The notes under the pieces: generated by a model
Databases searched by the model: none
The model's input: only the letters and a program-made list of their open reading frames with translations
What the model was told of the DNA's origin: nothing
Shown: one piece after another, positions 15,130-23,444 of the stretch
How the letters are laid out: the number at the start of each line of letters is the position of its first letter
How positions within the stretch are numbered: position 1 is the first letter of the stretch
Assembly: GCA_030685015.1 (NCBI GenBank)
Contig: JAUXWS010000100.1
Location: forward strand, 79,270 to 143,269
Origin: a bacterium
Lineage (GTDB): Bacteria; CAIWAD01
Direction of reading: 5' to 3'
Length of the DNA: 64,000 bases
Position numbers and translations under genes: made by a program

Positions 15130-16548
15130 TCATGGCCTCCCGGAAGTCATCGCCGGGCGTCCGCTACCGGGATGCGTGAGGGGGCTCAGGCCCGTAACGA
15201 AGCTGCAGGGCTCCACGGGGTAGCGCCGGCCGGTCTTGTCCACCCAGGTGATGCGCCAGAAGGTGCGCGTGCTAGGCGCCAGGCCGCTGATGGTGTGCTG
15301 GGTGTAATGTCCCTGGAGGATGGCGCGGCGCGCCACGGGCGAGAATTGCGCGTTGTACGCGATGTCCAGCTCGATGCGGGCCATGTCCTGCCGAGGCTTC
15401 CAGCGCAGGAGCACGGCGTGGGGTGGGACGTTGTGATCGCCGTCGCGCGGGGCGATCAGCTCTTCGACGCGCGGTTGGATGCCGACCACCATGCCCTGGA
15501 CGCTGGTGTAGTCGCGGATCCCGAATGGCGTGATGCTGTCCAGCGTGTACCAGCCGTTGTAGGACCCGCCCCAGCCGAAGTTGAGGTGCTTGTAGCCGTC
15601 GGATCGCCAACCATCCAGGTTGAATGCATGCCCGCCCGTGGGCCCTTGGCCGCGGTGGACGATGGGCCGGCCGGCCTGCAGCTCTTCTGGGATGAGTGCC
15701 TCCCATGTCTCCGGGGGCGTGGAGCTGCGCCACACCATGCGCGCCGTGTCGGCATAACGCAGGAAGAGGCGCAGGGCGGACACCACCATGGAGCTCTGGG
15801 CGCTGGAGCTGCTCGGGCCGTAATTCATGCGCACGCCCACGCCGGCCATGTAGAGCAGGCGCGCCACGGCGTCCGTGATGCCGGCGGCGGCCATGTCCTT
15901 CCATGCCGGGGTCTCCTCCGCCATGTACATGGTGATCTGGCCGTACCGATCGTGCTCGTAGCTCTGGACCCGCTGCCCGCGCCAGGGGTGCTGGTGGTGA
16001 AAGAGGACCTGGGCCAGGGCGACGGCCACGCAGCCCACGTAGGCGTGGCCACCAGGCCCTGCGGGATCGCTGGGGCAGTGGGCGTTCCACCCATTGCCCT
16101 GGTTCCATCTGGCGGCCAAGAGGGGTTGGATCTCGTCGACGGTGGGGGTGGCGGCGCGCCCGTTACTGTCCAGGAGGGCGTCCCACTTCTGGCGGTAGAT
16201 GTTGCTCCTGGCGGCCTTGTCCGGATCCGCCTGGCGGGCCAGCAGGATCTCCGTGCCCCAGCCGTGGAGGAGCTCGGCCAGCCCGGGGTGCATGGCCTGG
16301 CCGGTGAGGAACTCCCCTGCGGCAGCCCAGCCCAGGATAGGCTCCGCTTGCATGTCGCCGGCGACGAGGGCGAAGCCAACACCGTCGGACACGATGTGGA
16401 GCCCGGGGAGCTCATCATCCAGGGTGATGGTGTCGAGGACGACGGGTGCCATGCGCACGGCCTCCAGCACGCGGGGGCGCTCGAACCTGGACAGCCACGT
16501 GCTGGCGGCCTGCAGGGCAAGCTCGGGGGAAACGGGTTCTGCGCTCAT
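15130..16548 (-). CDS. C10-family (streptopain-type) cysteine protease with Fn3-like C-terminus
   Basis: 472 residues. Residues ~1-110 resemble the SpeB pro-domain (GVGFALVAGDMQAEPILGW). The catalytic domain starts around WNQGNGWNAHCP (148-159). Cys173 in AYVGCVAVALAQ and His307 in TGGHAFNLDG are the expected dyad, and LNFGWGG...NGWYTLD follows as in streptopain. Residues ~365-460 form a beta-sandwich also found in the secreted protein at 12565-12939. No signal peptide is visible, unusual for a family that is normally secreted. Its role in the element could be maturation, host lysis or interference; unknown. It ends just before the gene at 14619. Confidence 0.85.
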   Translation of the reverse strand: MSAEPVSPELALQAASTWLSRFERPRVLEAVRMAPVVLDTITLDDELPGLHIVSDGVGFALVAGDMQAEPILGWAAAGEFLTGQAMHPGLAELLHGWGTEILLARQADPDKAARSNIYRQKWDALLDSNGRAATPTVDEIQPLLAARWNQGNGWNAHCPSDPAGPGGHAYVGCVAVALAQVLFHHQHPWRGQRVQSYEHDRYGQITMYMAEETPAWKDMAAAGITDAVARLLYMAGVGVRMNYGPSSSSAQSSMVVSALRLFLRYADTARMVWRSSTPPETWEALIPEELQAGRPIVHRGQGPTGGHAFNLDGWRSDGYKHLNFGWGGSYNGWYTLDSITPFGIRDYTSVQGMVVGIQPRVEELIAPRDGDHNVPPHAVLLRWKPRQDMARIELDIAYNAQFSPVARRAILQGHYTQHTISGLAPSTRTFWRITWVDKTGRRYPVEPCSFVTGLSPLTHPGSGRPAMTSGRP

Positions 16549-17153
16549 GCGGGGGTCCTTTCAGTCTGCGGGATGGCGGTTGCGGCCGGCTGGCCCAGCG
16601 TGCGTAGGTGGAGGTCGACGGCACCGGTCAGATCTGCGATGTCCATGGCAAGGCCAAGGACGTCGTGGTGGGCTGGCATTGGCCACCAGGTGGCGGGGAG
16701 CTCCGTGCCCTCGGCCGGCGGCGTCGACCAGCTGGTGCGGCCGATGATGCCCATGGCCTGAAGGGCTGCCAGGGCGTTCACCACTTGGGTCGTGGACAAG
16801 CGGGTGACCAGGGACAGCCCGCGCGTGGCGGATCGCTGGGGTCCCATGAGGCAGATGGCGCCCAGCACGCGGCGATGGGTGGGGCCAAGCCCGTCAAGTG
16901 CCGTGGTGGGGCGCAGCAGGCCATCAGCCGGGGCCTGTGCAGCGATCCACTCCGCGTCGGCCCTGTGCCGCAATTGCTCGTAGGTCTCGTTGTAGCGGCC
17001 GACACAGGCAATGGCGCGTCCACACGCTGGGCACCAGCGCAGTTCGACGGCGGTCTTGGGTGGGTCGGTTTCCATGAGGGGATAGCTCAAGTGGCGCATG
17101 GTGTTTGGGTTGCTGCAGGCGCAGGGCCCGGGCTGGTCAAGGCATTCCTTCAC
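16545..17153 (-). CDS. Zinc-site / winged-helix-like phage protein
   Basis: 202 residues from GTG 17153 (AAGGAGAATGATCAC upstream). The N-terminus has Cys pairs (CLDQPGPCACSN, WCPACGRAIACVG). The middle (THRRVLGAICLMGPQRSATR, LSTTQVVNALAALQAMGII) reads as a winged helix. The stop overlaps the protease start (ATGA), so it may regulate or accompany the protease. Confidence 0.62.
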   Translation of the reverse strand: MKECLDQPGPCACSNPNTMRHLSYPLMETDPPKTAVELRWCPACGRAIACVGRYNETYEQLRHRADAEWIAAQAPADGLLRPTTALDGLGPTHRRVLGAICLMGPQRSATRGLSLVTRLSTTQVVNALAALQAMGIIGRTSWSTPPAEGTELPATWWPMPAHHDVLGLAMDIADLTGAVDLHLRTLGQPAATAIPQTERTPA

Positions 17154-17157
17154 GTGA

Positions 17158-17541
17158 TCATTCTCCTTCGACTGGTCGGGTCATGGCTCGGCTGATCGCG
17201 CGGCCCGTTGCGATGAACCAGGTGTCGCTGTGGGGCGGGATGTTCGCCGGGTTGTGGGCTTGGTCGGCTTGGCGGCGCTGGACGTCCACCAGCCCATGTT
17301 CGCAGCAGGTGTCCCACAGGCGCAGGCGGCGTCCGGGCTCGCCGGTTGCCAGCTGCTCTCTGATCTCCAGCTGAGTGAGGTGCGGGCGCAGGGCGTCCAC
17401 CAGATCCTCCAGCAGGCGCTCGGCATAGGATCGCGGCAGGTCGGGCAGGTGGCGGTCGGGGATTTCCGCCTTCCAGCAGATGATGAGCGTGCAGTCCATC
17501 ACGAGACGCGCACCGCGATCGGTTGGAAGCCCAGGGCTCAT
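17158..17541 (-). CDS. Hypothetical protein
   Basis: 127 residues with a hydrophobic strand near the start (VMDCTLIICWKAEIPD), a helical middle (YAERLLEDLVDALRPHLTQL) and a CCEHGLVDVQRR segment. Coupled to the upstream gene by a 4-base overlap. Not recognised. Confidence 0.6.
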   Translation of the reverse strand: MSPGLPTDRGARLVMDCTLIICWKAEIPDRHLPDLPRSYAERLLEDLVDALRPHLTQLEIREQLATGEPGRRLRLWDTCCEHGLVDVQRRQADQAHNPANIPPHSDTWFIATGRAISRAMTRPVEGE

Positions 17542-17822
17542 GGGTTGGTCCTAGCGGGGATGGCGGTCCAGTCTTGTGTGCGCAGCCAGGCCAGCAGGTC
17601 GATGCCGTCCATCGTGCCCTTCTGCCAGTGGGTGTCGATGTGCTTGCGAACGCGGGCCCGGGCGCGGCGCTGACGCACCTCGGGGGGAAGCTTCTGGTTC
17701 ATCCGCTTGGCGATGGCCATGGCGCCGGCGCGCATTGCTTTGTCGATGGCGATCAGGCTTTCGGTGGTTCCGATGTAGGGCCGGCCCAGGAAGAAGTGCC
17801 CGGTTGCGGGGTGACTAGCCAT
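17538..17822 (-). CDS. Small basic hypothetical protein
   Basis: 94 residues from ATG 17822 (AAGGGAGACG upstream), overlapping the previous gene by 8 bases. A basic helix (RQRRARARVRKHIDTHWQKG) suggests nucleic-acid contact, and the rest is neutral and helical. No family assigned. Confidence 0.58.
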   Translation of the reverse strand: MASHPATGHFFLGRPYIGTTESLIAIDKAMRAGAMAIAKRMNQKLPPEVRQRRARARVRKHIDTHWQKGTMDGIDLLAWLRTQDWTAIPARTNP

Positions 17823-18240
17823 GGATGTCGTCTCCCTTGCGCTGGGCATGCTGGGCGGCGTGAATGGCTCGTGTGATGCGCTTGGTGGCGTTCAGGACGT
17901 GGATCTGATTGTGGTAGATGGGCCCACCGGCAGTGACGGTATCCTGCAGGCAGCCCTTGACCAGGTCGTGCAGCTGGTTCTTGCGCAGGCCCCTGCATCG
18001 CAAGGCCACCAGGTGGGGTAGCTCGTCCCAGGACGTGTAGCGGGCGACATGCAGGGCGTCCATGATGTCGGCGAGCACCTCGGCCGCGCTCTTGGTGCTG
18101 GGCGGGGAGCCTTTGGTGGGTGCTGGCTGCTGCTCGGCTTTCGACTCGGCCTTCGGCTCGGCCTGCTGCTCGCAGACCTCGTTTACCAGGAATCTGTCGC
18201 CTGGGAGCAGGTCGTTGCGTCTGGAGCGATTGGGCGTCAT
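17815..18240 (-). CDS. Hypothetical protein
   Basis: 141 residues from ATG 18240, which overlaps the HU-like gene's stop (ATGA). A Q/E/K/P-rich linker (EQQAEPKAESKAEQQPAPT) separates a short N-terminus from a helical C-terminal domain with CRGLRKNQLHDLVKGCLQDT. Function unknown; it is co-expressed with the HU-like protein. Confidence 0.6.
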   Translation of the reverse strand: MTPNRSRRNDLLPGDRFLVNEVCEQQAEPKAESKAEQQPAPTKGSPPSTKSAAEVLADIMDALHVARYTSWDELPHLVALRCRGLRKNQLHDLVKGCLQDTVTAGGPIYHNQIHVLNATKRITRAIHAAQHAQRKGDDIHG

Positions 18241-18527
18241 GACGCACAGCCCTTCCTGCGCGCGTTGGCGGTTCTGGCTCTCAGGTGGGCACGCAGGAGG
18301 GGCGAGGGGCTGAAGGCAATCTGATGTTTGTCCTGGCCTTTCCAGGGCCGAACCCGGCACGCGAGGATGCCGATGTGCTCCAGGCTCAGGGCGTCACCGG
18401 GCTGCAGCGTCTCGGTCAAGTCCAGCATGGCCCGGATCACGTCGCCCACCGCCCGTTGCCCATCGCGCGCCGAGTATCCGTAGGCGGCGCGCAGGCGTTT
18501 GACCAGGTCCTTCTTCGAGTAGTTCAT
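18237..18527 (-). CDS. HU/IHF-like DNA-binding protein
   Basis: 96 residues from ATG 18527 (GAGGA upstream). MNYSKKDLVKRLRAAYGYSA...AVGDVIRAMLDLTETLQPGD followed by LSLEHIGILACRVRPW matches the HU/IHF fold: two helices, then the beta region with the G-x-L/F turn. The DNA-bending arm is short (KGQDKHQIAFSPSPLL). It probably compacts or bends element DNA for replication or recombination. Confidence 0.82.
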   Translation of the reverse strand: MNYSKKDLVKRLRAAYGYSARDGQRAVGDVIRAMLDLTETLQPGDALSLEHIGILACRVRPWKGQDKHQIAFSPSPLLRAHLRARTANARRKGCAS

Positions 18528-18585
18528 GCAGTGTCCTCGCATGGAGAGTGCCGGGGCCGCGGGCGCCCCGGCCGTCCGGGGTGGG

Positions 18586-19191
18586 CTATTCGCCGAAAGG
18601 ATCGCCGGCTTCCGGCGCCTGCGTTCCCGCGTCGTCCTCGGGTTCGGGCACGGGTTGGCTGCGACGACGGCTGGGGGGCATGGGCAGCACCAGGGCGGGT
18701 GCCTTGCCGGCATCGTCTCCGTCTCCGTCTCCGTCTCCGGCGGCGGCTCCGGCTGCGGCATCCTGGCCCGTGGGCTTGCCCAGTTCGATGAGGGTCACGC
18801 GGCCGGTGAGCTCGTCGAAGTCCGCGCGGTAGTGGAACTCCTGCATGAACAGGGGGTAGCGCTTGCGCATGGCGTTCAGGTCATCGCCGGGCTGGCGCAG
18901 CTTGACCAGCAGTCCCTCCACGTAGGCGATCGTGGCCTGGCAGCGGATCACGTCGTTCATCTTCTCGCAGGACTTCAAGGCCACGGCCGCGGCATTTGAG
19001 TCGGCCAGCATGCTGCCGAAGATGGCGGGCCAGCCTGGGCTACTGGTGGTGGCCCGGAAGGTGAACGCCTCCTTCAGCAGGCGGTCATAGGCGTCCACGT
19101 CCGCGTTGGGTGGTTTCCCCTCTTGCCCTTCATTTGCTGCCTTCAGCCGGTCCGGATCGGGCTGGCGGGGTTCGCGCTTCTCGTGTCTCAT
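18586..19191 (-). CDS. Hypothetical protein with GD-repeat and acidic tail
   Basis: 201 residues from ATG 19191 (GGAG six bases before). The folded part (AYDRLLKEAFTFRATTSSPG, NDVIRCQATIAYVEGLLVKL, RYPLFMQEFHYRADFDELTG) is followed by a low-complexity tail with GDGDGDGDD, coded by a short repeated hexanucleotide, and a second acidic stretch ending GDPFGE. The DPFG-type acidic tip recurs in the protein at 5507-6175 and resembles tips used to dock on replication proteins (inference). Confidence 0.6.
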   Translation of the reverse strand: MRHEKREPRQPDPDRLKAANEGQEGKPPNADVDAYDRLLKEAFTFRATTSSPGWPAIFGSMLADSNAAAVALKSCEKMNDVIRCQATIAYVEGLLVKLRQPGDDLNAMRKRYPLFMQEFHYRADFDELTGRVTLIELGKPTGQDAAAGAAAGDGDGDGDDAGKAPALVLPMPPSRRRSQPVPEPEDDAGTQAPEAGDPFGE

Positions 19192-19210
19192 GTGGGTCTC
19201 CATTTGGGTG

Positions 19211-19702
19211 TTACTGGTGGTGTGCATTTGGCGGGGGCGTGGCCTCGTCGCCACGATAGGCGGACAAGGCGACATCCAGAGTGGTGACGGCGTCATCGCG
19301 CAGGGTCGCGTCGCGGCGGGTTTCGGGGTGCATGACCGCCAGCAGCTCGCGCGCGCCGGCGAGGGCGTTCAGCATATTGGCCATGCGCAGGAGCAGGGAT
19401 TCCCGGGCGCGCTTGTCGTCCAGGGCCGCGCCTTCCTGCACGCGCTCGCGCAACACGGCGGCTTCCAAGTGGCCCATCTCGCCCGTGCCCAGGATCACTT
19501 CGGCCAGCAGGGTTAACACGGCTGCAGCGGCCTCGGACTGCGCAGCCGTGGGCAGGGCGGCGTCCGACAAGCCGCGCGCCAGGCTGCGGCGCCACAAGGC
19601 GCGGTCGGAAGCCAGCCGGCGGCGCAGGTGGATGCGGAACCAGATGATGGCCGTGGCCACGGTGATGGCGACCAGCGCCAGGCAGGTGAGGGGGTGGATC
19701 AT
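19211..19702 (-). CDS. Membrane-anchored hypothetical protein
   Basis: 163 residues with one N-terminal membrane helix (LTCLALVAITVATAIIWFRI) and a long helical soluble part. ATG 19702 overlaps the upstream stop (ATGA). The topology resembles holin- or spanin-associated phage proteins only in outline. Function unknown. Confidence 0.6.
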   Translation of the reverse strand: MIHPLTCLALVAITVATAIIWFRIHLRRRLASDRALWRRSLARGLSDAALPTAAQSEAAAAVLTLLAEVILGTGEMGHLEAAVLRERVQEGAALDDKRARESLLLRMANMLNALAGARELLAVMHPETRRDATLRDDAVTTLDVALSAYRGDEATPPPNAHHQ

Positions 19703-19965
19703 GGGGTTGGCTCCTGTCGATGGGAGAGGATGAAGTCAGCGACGTCGATGGCGCGGTAGAGGACGGCCTTGCAAACCTTGGTGTGGGCGATTCCAAGTCG
19801 CCCTGCTTGCCTACGGGTTCGAAGCGTGATGGGGCTGATGCGCAATACCTTAGCCAGTTCGTTCTCAGTTAGAAACGTTGGCAAGGCCGGCGAGGCGTAG
19901 CCGAGCTCTGCGTAGATGGCGGTGATGAGGTCCTGGCGCTGCGCGTCTCTGGTGGTGGTTGTCAT
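19699..19965 (-). CDS. MerR/excisionase-type HTH protein
   Basis: 88 residues: LTENELAKVLRISPITLRTR-RQAGRLG is the helix-turn-helix of the AlpA/Xis/MerR-like family, followed by a strand and helix (VLYRAIDVADFILSHR). This fold is used by phage excisionases and small regulators. Coupled to both neighbours by ATGA. The integrase is far away (34.7 kb), so a regulator is as likely as an excisionase. Confidence 0.72.
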   Translation of the reverse strand: MTTTTRDAQRQDLITAIYAELGYASPALPTFLTENELAKVLRISPITLRTRRQAGRLGIAHTKVCKAVLYRAIDVADFILSHRQEPTP

Positions 19966-20198
19966 CGTGCTGCCACCAGGCGGTTGATGCGCCTGGAGGC
20001 CCTTGCCATCTGGCGGCGTGTTCTTGCCAGCTGCTTCGTGCGGGACCGCCCGCGGCGCACCTTGGCACGACTTGCCTTGCGCAGGCGCTGTTCGGATTCA
20101 GTCAACCGAGGGGTGGCAGGTTTGCGGCGCGGGGATTGCCGGGGGCTGTTGGCCATCATCAGCGCCGTGGCCAAGAGGCCCATGCTGTGCGCGCTCAC
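19962..20198 (-). CDS. Small highly basic protein
   Basis: 78 residues from GTG 20198 (AAGGAGGCCACGC upstream; GTGA overlap with the previous gene). After a short hydrophobic start (MGLLATALMMANS) nearly every third residue is Arg or Lys. It would bind DNA or RNA non-specifically. Confidence 0.5.
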   Translation of the reverse strand: MSAHSMGLLATALMMANSPRQSPRRKPATPRLTESEQRLRKASRAKVRRGRSRTKQLARTRRQMARASRRINRLVAAR

Positions 20199-20620
20199 GC
20201 GTGGCCTCCTTCCATCAGCGGGTCGATGCCGTGGGGGCGCGCGCTGGGCGTGGTGTCCTCTTCTTCGATCCCTGATTCGGGCAAAGTCTCTAGGGTGTAG
20301 ACCGGGATCCCGCGCTCCATGGCGTCTGCGTACTCATCGCGGCATCCTTGGCTCCGTGTCCAATCGCCTGCCATGAGCACGGCTTCGCAGGTTCGCATGA
20401 GGCCCAGTGTGCCAGCCAGCCAGAGCTCGTTGTCGATCTCGGGCGCCAGCCGGTCAAACCCGCCCGTGTTGACCGTGGGCATGACGGGGTACCAGCCGCG
20501 CCTGGCGGCCGCAAGGCCAGCCAGCTTGGCGCCCTGGACGTGCATGTCCGTCAGCTCGGGCGAGCCCGCCGTGTAGGGGTGCGCGATGTAGCAGCGCGGG
20601 GGGATGAAGGGGTGATGCAA
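20195..20620 (-). CDS. DUF4406-like nucleoside 2-deoxyribosyltransferase-fold protein
   Basis: 141 residues. CYIAHPYTAGSPE at the start, GWYPVMPTVNTGGF, LMRTCEAVLMAGDWTRSQGC-RDEYADAMERGIPVY match the pattern of DUF4406 and related deoxyribosyltransferase-like proteins (YI.hP....S, W..S.G...E...A). These occur in phages, with a suspected role in nucleotide salvage or base modification. The 46-bp repeat ends 23 bases before its start codon, which suggests that this gene heads an operon. Confidence 0.78.
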   Translation of the reverse strand: MHHPFIPPRCYIAHPYTAGSPELTDMHVQGAKLAGLAAARRGWYPVMPTVNTGGFDRLAPEIDNELWLAGTLGLMRTCEAVLMAGDWTRSQGCRDEYADAMERGIPVYTLETLPESGIEEEDTTPSARPHGIDPLMEGGHA

Positions 20621-20642
20621 GGGTCAGCCTCCGCCATTGGTG

Positions 20643-20688
20643 TTTCCCACCAACTGCGAGGCGAAAAGGGCGTTTTTGGACAGGGGGT
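20643..20688 (-). promoter_or_regulatory. 46-bp repeat, copy 1 (putative element promoter or operator)
   Basis: A 46-base sequence (minus strand ACCCCCTGTCCAAAAACGCC to GCAGTTGGTGGGAAA) is identical to 32805-32850. Both copies lie between a stop codon and the ribosome site of the next leftward gene, 19-23 bases before the ATG. No sigma-70 consensus is seen. It is a candidate recognition site for the element's own sigma-like factor. Confidence 0.7.
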
Positions 20689-20702
20689 GAGAAAAACTTC
20701 AG

Positions 20703-21110
20703 CTAGATCGGCATGATCTCGGCTTTCCAGGAACGCCGGATGATTACGATCTCGGCCGTCCGTGGAGATTGAAAGGCGGCCATTGGGCCCAGCTTGCGGC
20801 CTTCGCTTAGGTCGTCCATCAGGTCATGCAGCATGATCATGCCTGCCCGGCGGAACACGGCCCATGCGGCGCGCTGGCCATACTTGCTGCGGCCGGCAGC
20901 GATGTAGGCCTTCCGTGCACGGCGGATGAGGGCTTCCAGCCAATCCTCCCTGGCAAGGCCCGCACAGCAATGCTGCTTGACGGCGTCCAGATACGTGTAG
21001 CCCGATTCGTCCACGCCAAAGGCGGCCAGGAACTCCCAGTTGAGCCAGCGCGGCTCCGTGTTCACGTCGTGGCGCACGTGCTTGCGGCGTGGGGTCGATG
21101 GCTTCGCCAT
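20703..21110 (-). CDS. Hypothetical basic phage protein
   Basis: 135 residues from ATG 21110. A basic N-terminus (AKPSTPRRKHVRHDV) precedes a folded domain (WLNWEFLAAFGVDESGYTYL, WLEALIRRARKAYIAAGRSK). The gene ends 15 bases before the 46-bp repeat. Not recognised. Confidence 0.6.
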   Translation of the reverse strand: MAKPSTPRRKHVRHDVNTEPRWLNWEFLAAFGVDESGYTYLDAVKQHCCAGLAREDWLEALIRRARKAYIAAGRSKYGQRAAWAVFRRAGMIMLHDLMDDLSEGRKLGPMAAFQSPRTAEIVIIRRSWKAEIMPI

Positions 21111-21137
21111 GGCGGGCAAGGCCCTCCGGATGGGTGG

Positions 21138-21764
21138 CTACGCTATCTCTCGCTGAAGCGCCATGGCCGCGTCCAGCAGGCGCAGGGCCTGGTCGCGTTC
21201 CAGCGGACGCGGCCAGCTGCCAATCACGGTCTGGCCATCCGCCAGGGACTGCAGGACATCAGCGGCCGCGGCCAGGCAATCCGCCTGCACCTCCATGAGC
21301 AACTGCAGCCGCAGGGGAAGCGGCTGCGCGGCGCTGGCCAGGATGCAGACCTGGTGGACGCTTCGGATCCGATCGCCCAGCACGGCTGGCGGGGAAGCCC
21401 GCACCTGCTCGATGATGGTCTCGAACTCGCGCGCCAGCTGCGCGGCCTCCTCCTGCGCTTGCGCCTGGACGAAGGCCCGACGGAGGAGATTGCGCGCGCT
21501 GATGCGCTCCGCCCTGCCCGAGTCCTCCCCGGACACGAGAAGGTCGCGTGCCGCCAGCTCATGCCTCTGCCGGGTCAGGAAATAGGCGCCGCGGATGTCG
21601 CGCGTGGAAAACGGTTGCAGGCGCCCGAGCTTCTCGTCCAGGGACAGGGCCTGCCGATCCAGTAGCTGCAGGATCTCCCAGGCGCCCGGCGTGGCGAAGA
21701 AGGCCGGCCGCTCGCCGGATGGCCATCGGTCGATGGCGTCAGTTGGCACTGGCCACCTCGCCAT
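21138..21764 (-). CDS. Hypothetical helical protein next to SMC-like ATPase
   Basis: 208 residues from ATG 21764; GTG 21749 behind GAGG is an alternative, and both overlap the ATPase gene's end. The protein is strongly helical (QAQAQEEAAQLAREFETIIE, RDQALRLLDAAMALQREIA). Its overlap with the ATPase gene suggests a partner subunit, but no family is recognised. Confidence 0.62.
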   Translation of the reverse strand: MARWPVPTDAIDRWPSGERPAFFATPGAWEILQLLDRQALSLDEKLGRLQPFSTRDIRGAYFLTRQRHELAARDLLVSGEDSGRAERISARNLLRRAFVQAQAQEEAAQLAREFETIIEQVRASPPAVLGDRIRSVHQVCILASAAQPLPLRLQLLMEVQADCLAAAADVLQSLADGQTVIGSWPRPLERDQALRLLDAAMALQREIA

Positions 21765-23058
21765 CCACGATGTGGATTCCAATCTCCTCGCTGGTGGCCA
21801 GCTCCATCAAGACCAGCACGCCGTGCTCGGCGGCCCACTCCGAAACCCGGGCCCGGGTCTTCTCAGTCATCATCGAGGCCTCGCGCAGGGCCAGGAACTT
21901 GAGCTTCGGATGCATGGCCGCGCCCATGGCCAGGGACACCTCCAGGCGCTGGGCGTCGCTGGCCTGCTCGAACGGCCGATCCTTGTAAGTCACCTGGCCC
22001 TCGTCGGTGATGGACAGCCCGTCGATGGGGAAGTGGGCTGACAGAATCACTTGGCTGATCTCGTCGTCGACGGCGTCAATGCGGGTCGTCAGATCGGCGC
22101 TCTCTTTCTGCAGGCCCTTCACCGAGGTCTCCTCCTCGCGGTAGCGCTGGGCGCCGCGCGCCTTCTCGTTGGTCTCCTCGGCCGTGGCCAGCTGGGTCTC
22201 CAGGTCCTGCAGCTTCGGATCCACCAGCGCATCCACCTCGGCCTTCAGATCGCGGCCCGTTTCCACCAGCTCAGTAACGCGCGTGCGCGCGGCTTCCAGC
22301 TCCTCTTCCAAGCGCTTGACCTCGGCCTTGGCAGTGACATGCGCCTGGCGCAGATCTTGGAGTTCCTGCCGCTTGGCGTCGTGGGCCTTCTTCAGCGCTC
22401 TTGCAGCTTCCAGATCCTGTGACAGCTCGGTCAGGCTGACCAGCGCTGGCGCGTCCTTGCCCGGCATGGGCAGCGCCTCCAACCTGGACTCGGCGCTCTT
22501 GAGGTCGCGGTTCACGTCGGTGCGCTGGTCGTACACGATCTGGCGCTTCTGTTTCAGCGCATCGATGGGCGCTTTCACGCCGGCCATATCGATCAAGACG
22601 CGACTGCGCCCTTCGGGCTTCATGCGGATGAACTCGGAGGGGTCGAAGGTCAGCGTGTTGAAGAAGGCGTCCAGGATGGTCTGCGGGCTGGGGAAGCTCC
22701 CCTTGTCCGGCGTCCAGATCTTCAGGCCCCAGCCGCCCTCAACCGTGACGGTGCGTGTCACGCGGATCCGGCGCAGGCTCTCCGGGCATGCGTCGTCCTC
22801 GGGGGCGAGGTCCAACGTGATCTCCGCCTGCTCCGCGCCCTCGTGCACGGGCTCGCGCGGCGTGACCTTGGCGCCGCCCAGGGCGGTCCAGATGGCCTGG
22901 ATGACGCTGGTCTTGCCCTCGCCGTTCTCGCCGGAGAGGATGGCGGTGTGGGCCTTCGGGTCGAAGGCGATCTGCACGGCCTTCAGGCGCAGGAAGTTCT
23001 CGGCCTTGAGGGCGATGATGCGGTAGCTGTCCGCCAGTTTGTGCGGTTCTTTAGGCAT
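21739..23058 (-). CDS. SMC/SbcC-like recombination ATPase
   Basis: 439 residues. Walker A is GENGEGKTS near residue 43. A central coiled coil (VKRLEEELEAARTRVTELVE) splits the head, and ASDAQRLEVSLAMGAAMHP with KFLALREASMM near 380 are the ABC signature and Walker B regions. Phages often carry such an AAA/SMC-type ATPase beside nucleases and recombinases. It likely works with the PD-(D/E)XK nuclease or the helix-rich neighbour in DNA-end processing. Confidence 0.88.
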   Translation of the reverse strand: MPKEPHKLADSYRIIALKAENFLRLKAVQIAFDPKAHTAILSGENGEGKTSVIQAIWTALGGAKVTPREPVHEGAEQAEITLDLAPEDDACPESLRRIRVTRTVTVEGGWGLKIWTPDKGSFPSPQTILDAFFNTLTFDPSEFIRMKPEGRSRVLIDMAGVKAPIDALKQKRQIVYDQRTDVNRDLKSAESRLEALPMPGKDAPALVSLTELSQDLEAARALKKAHDAKRQELQDLRQAHVTAKAEVKRLEEELEAARTRVTELVETGRDLKAEVDALVDPKLQDLETQLATAEETNEKARGAQRYREEETSVKGLQKESADLTTRIDAVDDEISQVILSAHFPIDGLSITDEGQVTYKDRPFEQASDAQRLEVSLAMGAAMHPKLKFLALREASMMTEKTRARVSEWAAEHGVLVLMELATSEEIGIHIVDGEVASAN

Positions 23059-23431
23059 GGGGCGTCTCCAGGTTGGTGCTGTGTTGCAGGCGATTCATGC
23101 GCGCCCAGACGTCGTGCAGGGCGGCGCGGTAGGAATGATCGGCGGCGGCCGTGGTAGCGGCCTCGGTCTTGAAATTGAAATAGGTGATGCAGCGTGCGAG
23201 GGCCTCCACCACAGCCCGGAGCTGGCGCTCGTCCACGATGATTCGCCAGCGGTAGTCGGCGCTCGGCGTTTCGATGATCTGGCCCAGGGACATGCGGGCC
23301 ATCATATCCAGGTCCATGTGGACGGAGAGGCGTTCCAGGTGCTGGCGGTCGCGGGCCCGGATCTGGTAGCGGTCCGGTTCCAGCCGGCTGCGGGTGATGC
23401 TGTAGTAGCCCAGGGTGGTGAACAGCCACAT
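23051..23431 (-). CDS. Hypothetical protein between primase and SMC-like ATPase
   Basis: 126 residues from ATG 23431 (AAGGACC upstream). MWLFTTLGYYSITRSRLEPD...QIRARDRQHLERL, then DYRWRIIVDERQLRAVVEAL resembles small conserved proteins made beside phage replication genes (similar to DUF6900 or gp-type two-strand folds, by impression only). Overlaps the ATPase start by 8 bases. Confidence 0.62.
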   Translation of the reverse strand: MWLFTTLGYYSITRSRLEPDRYQIRARDRQHLERLSVHMDLDMMARMSLGQIIETPSADYRWRIIVDERQLRAVVEALARCITYFNFKTEAATTAAADHSYRAALHDVWARMNRLQHSTNLETPHA

Positions 23432-23444
23432 GGGATTGGTCCTT

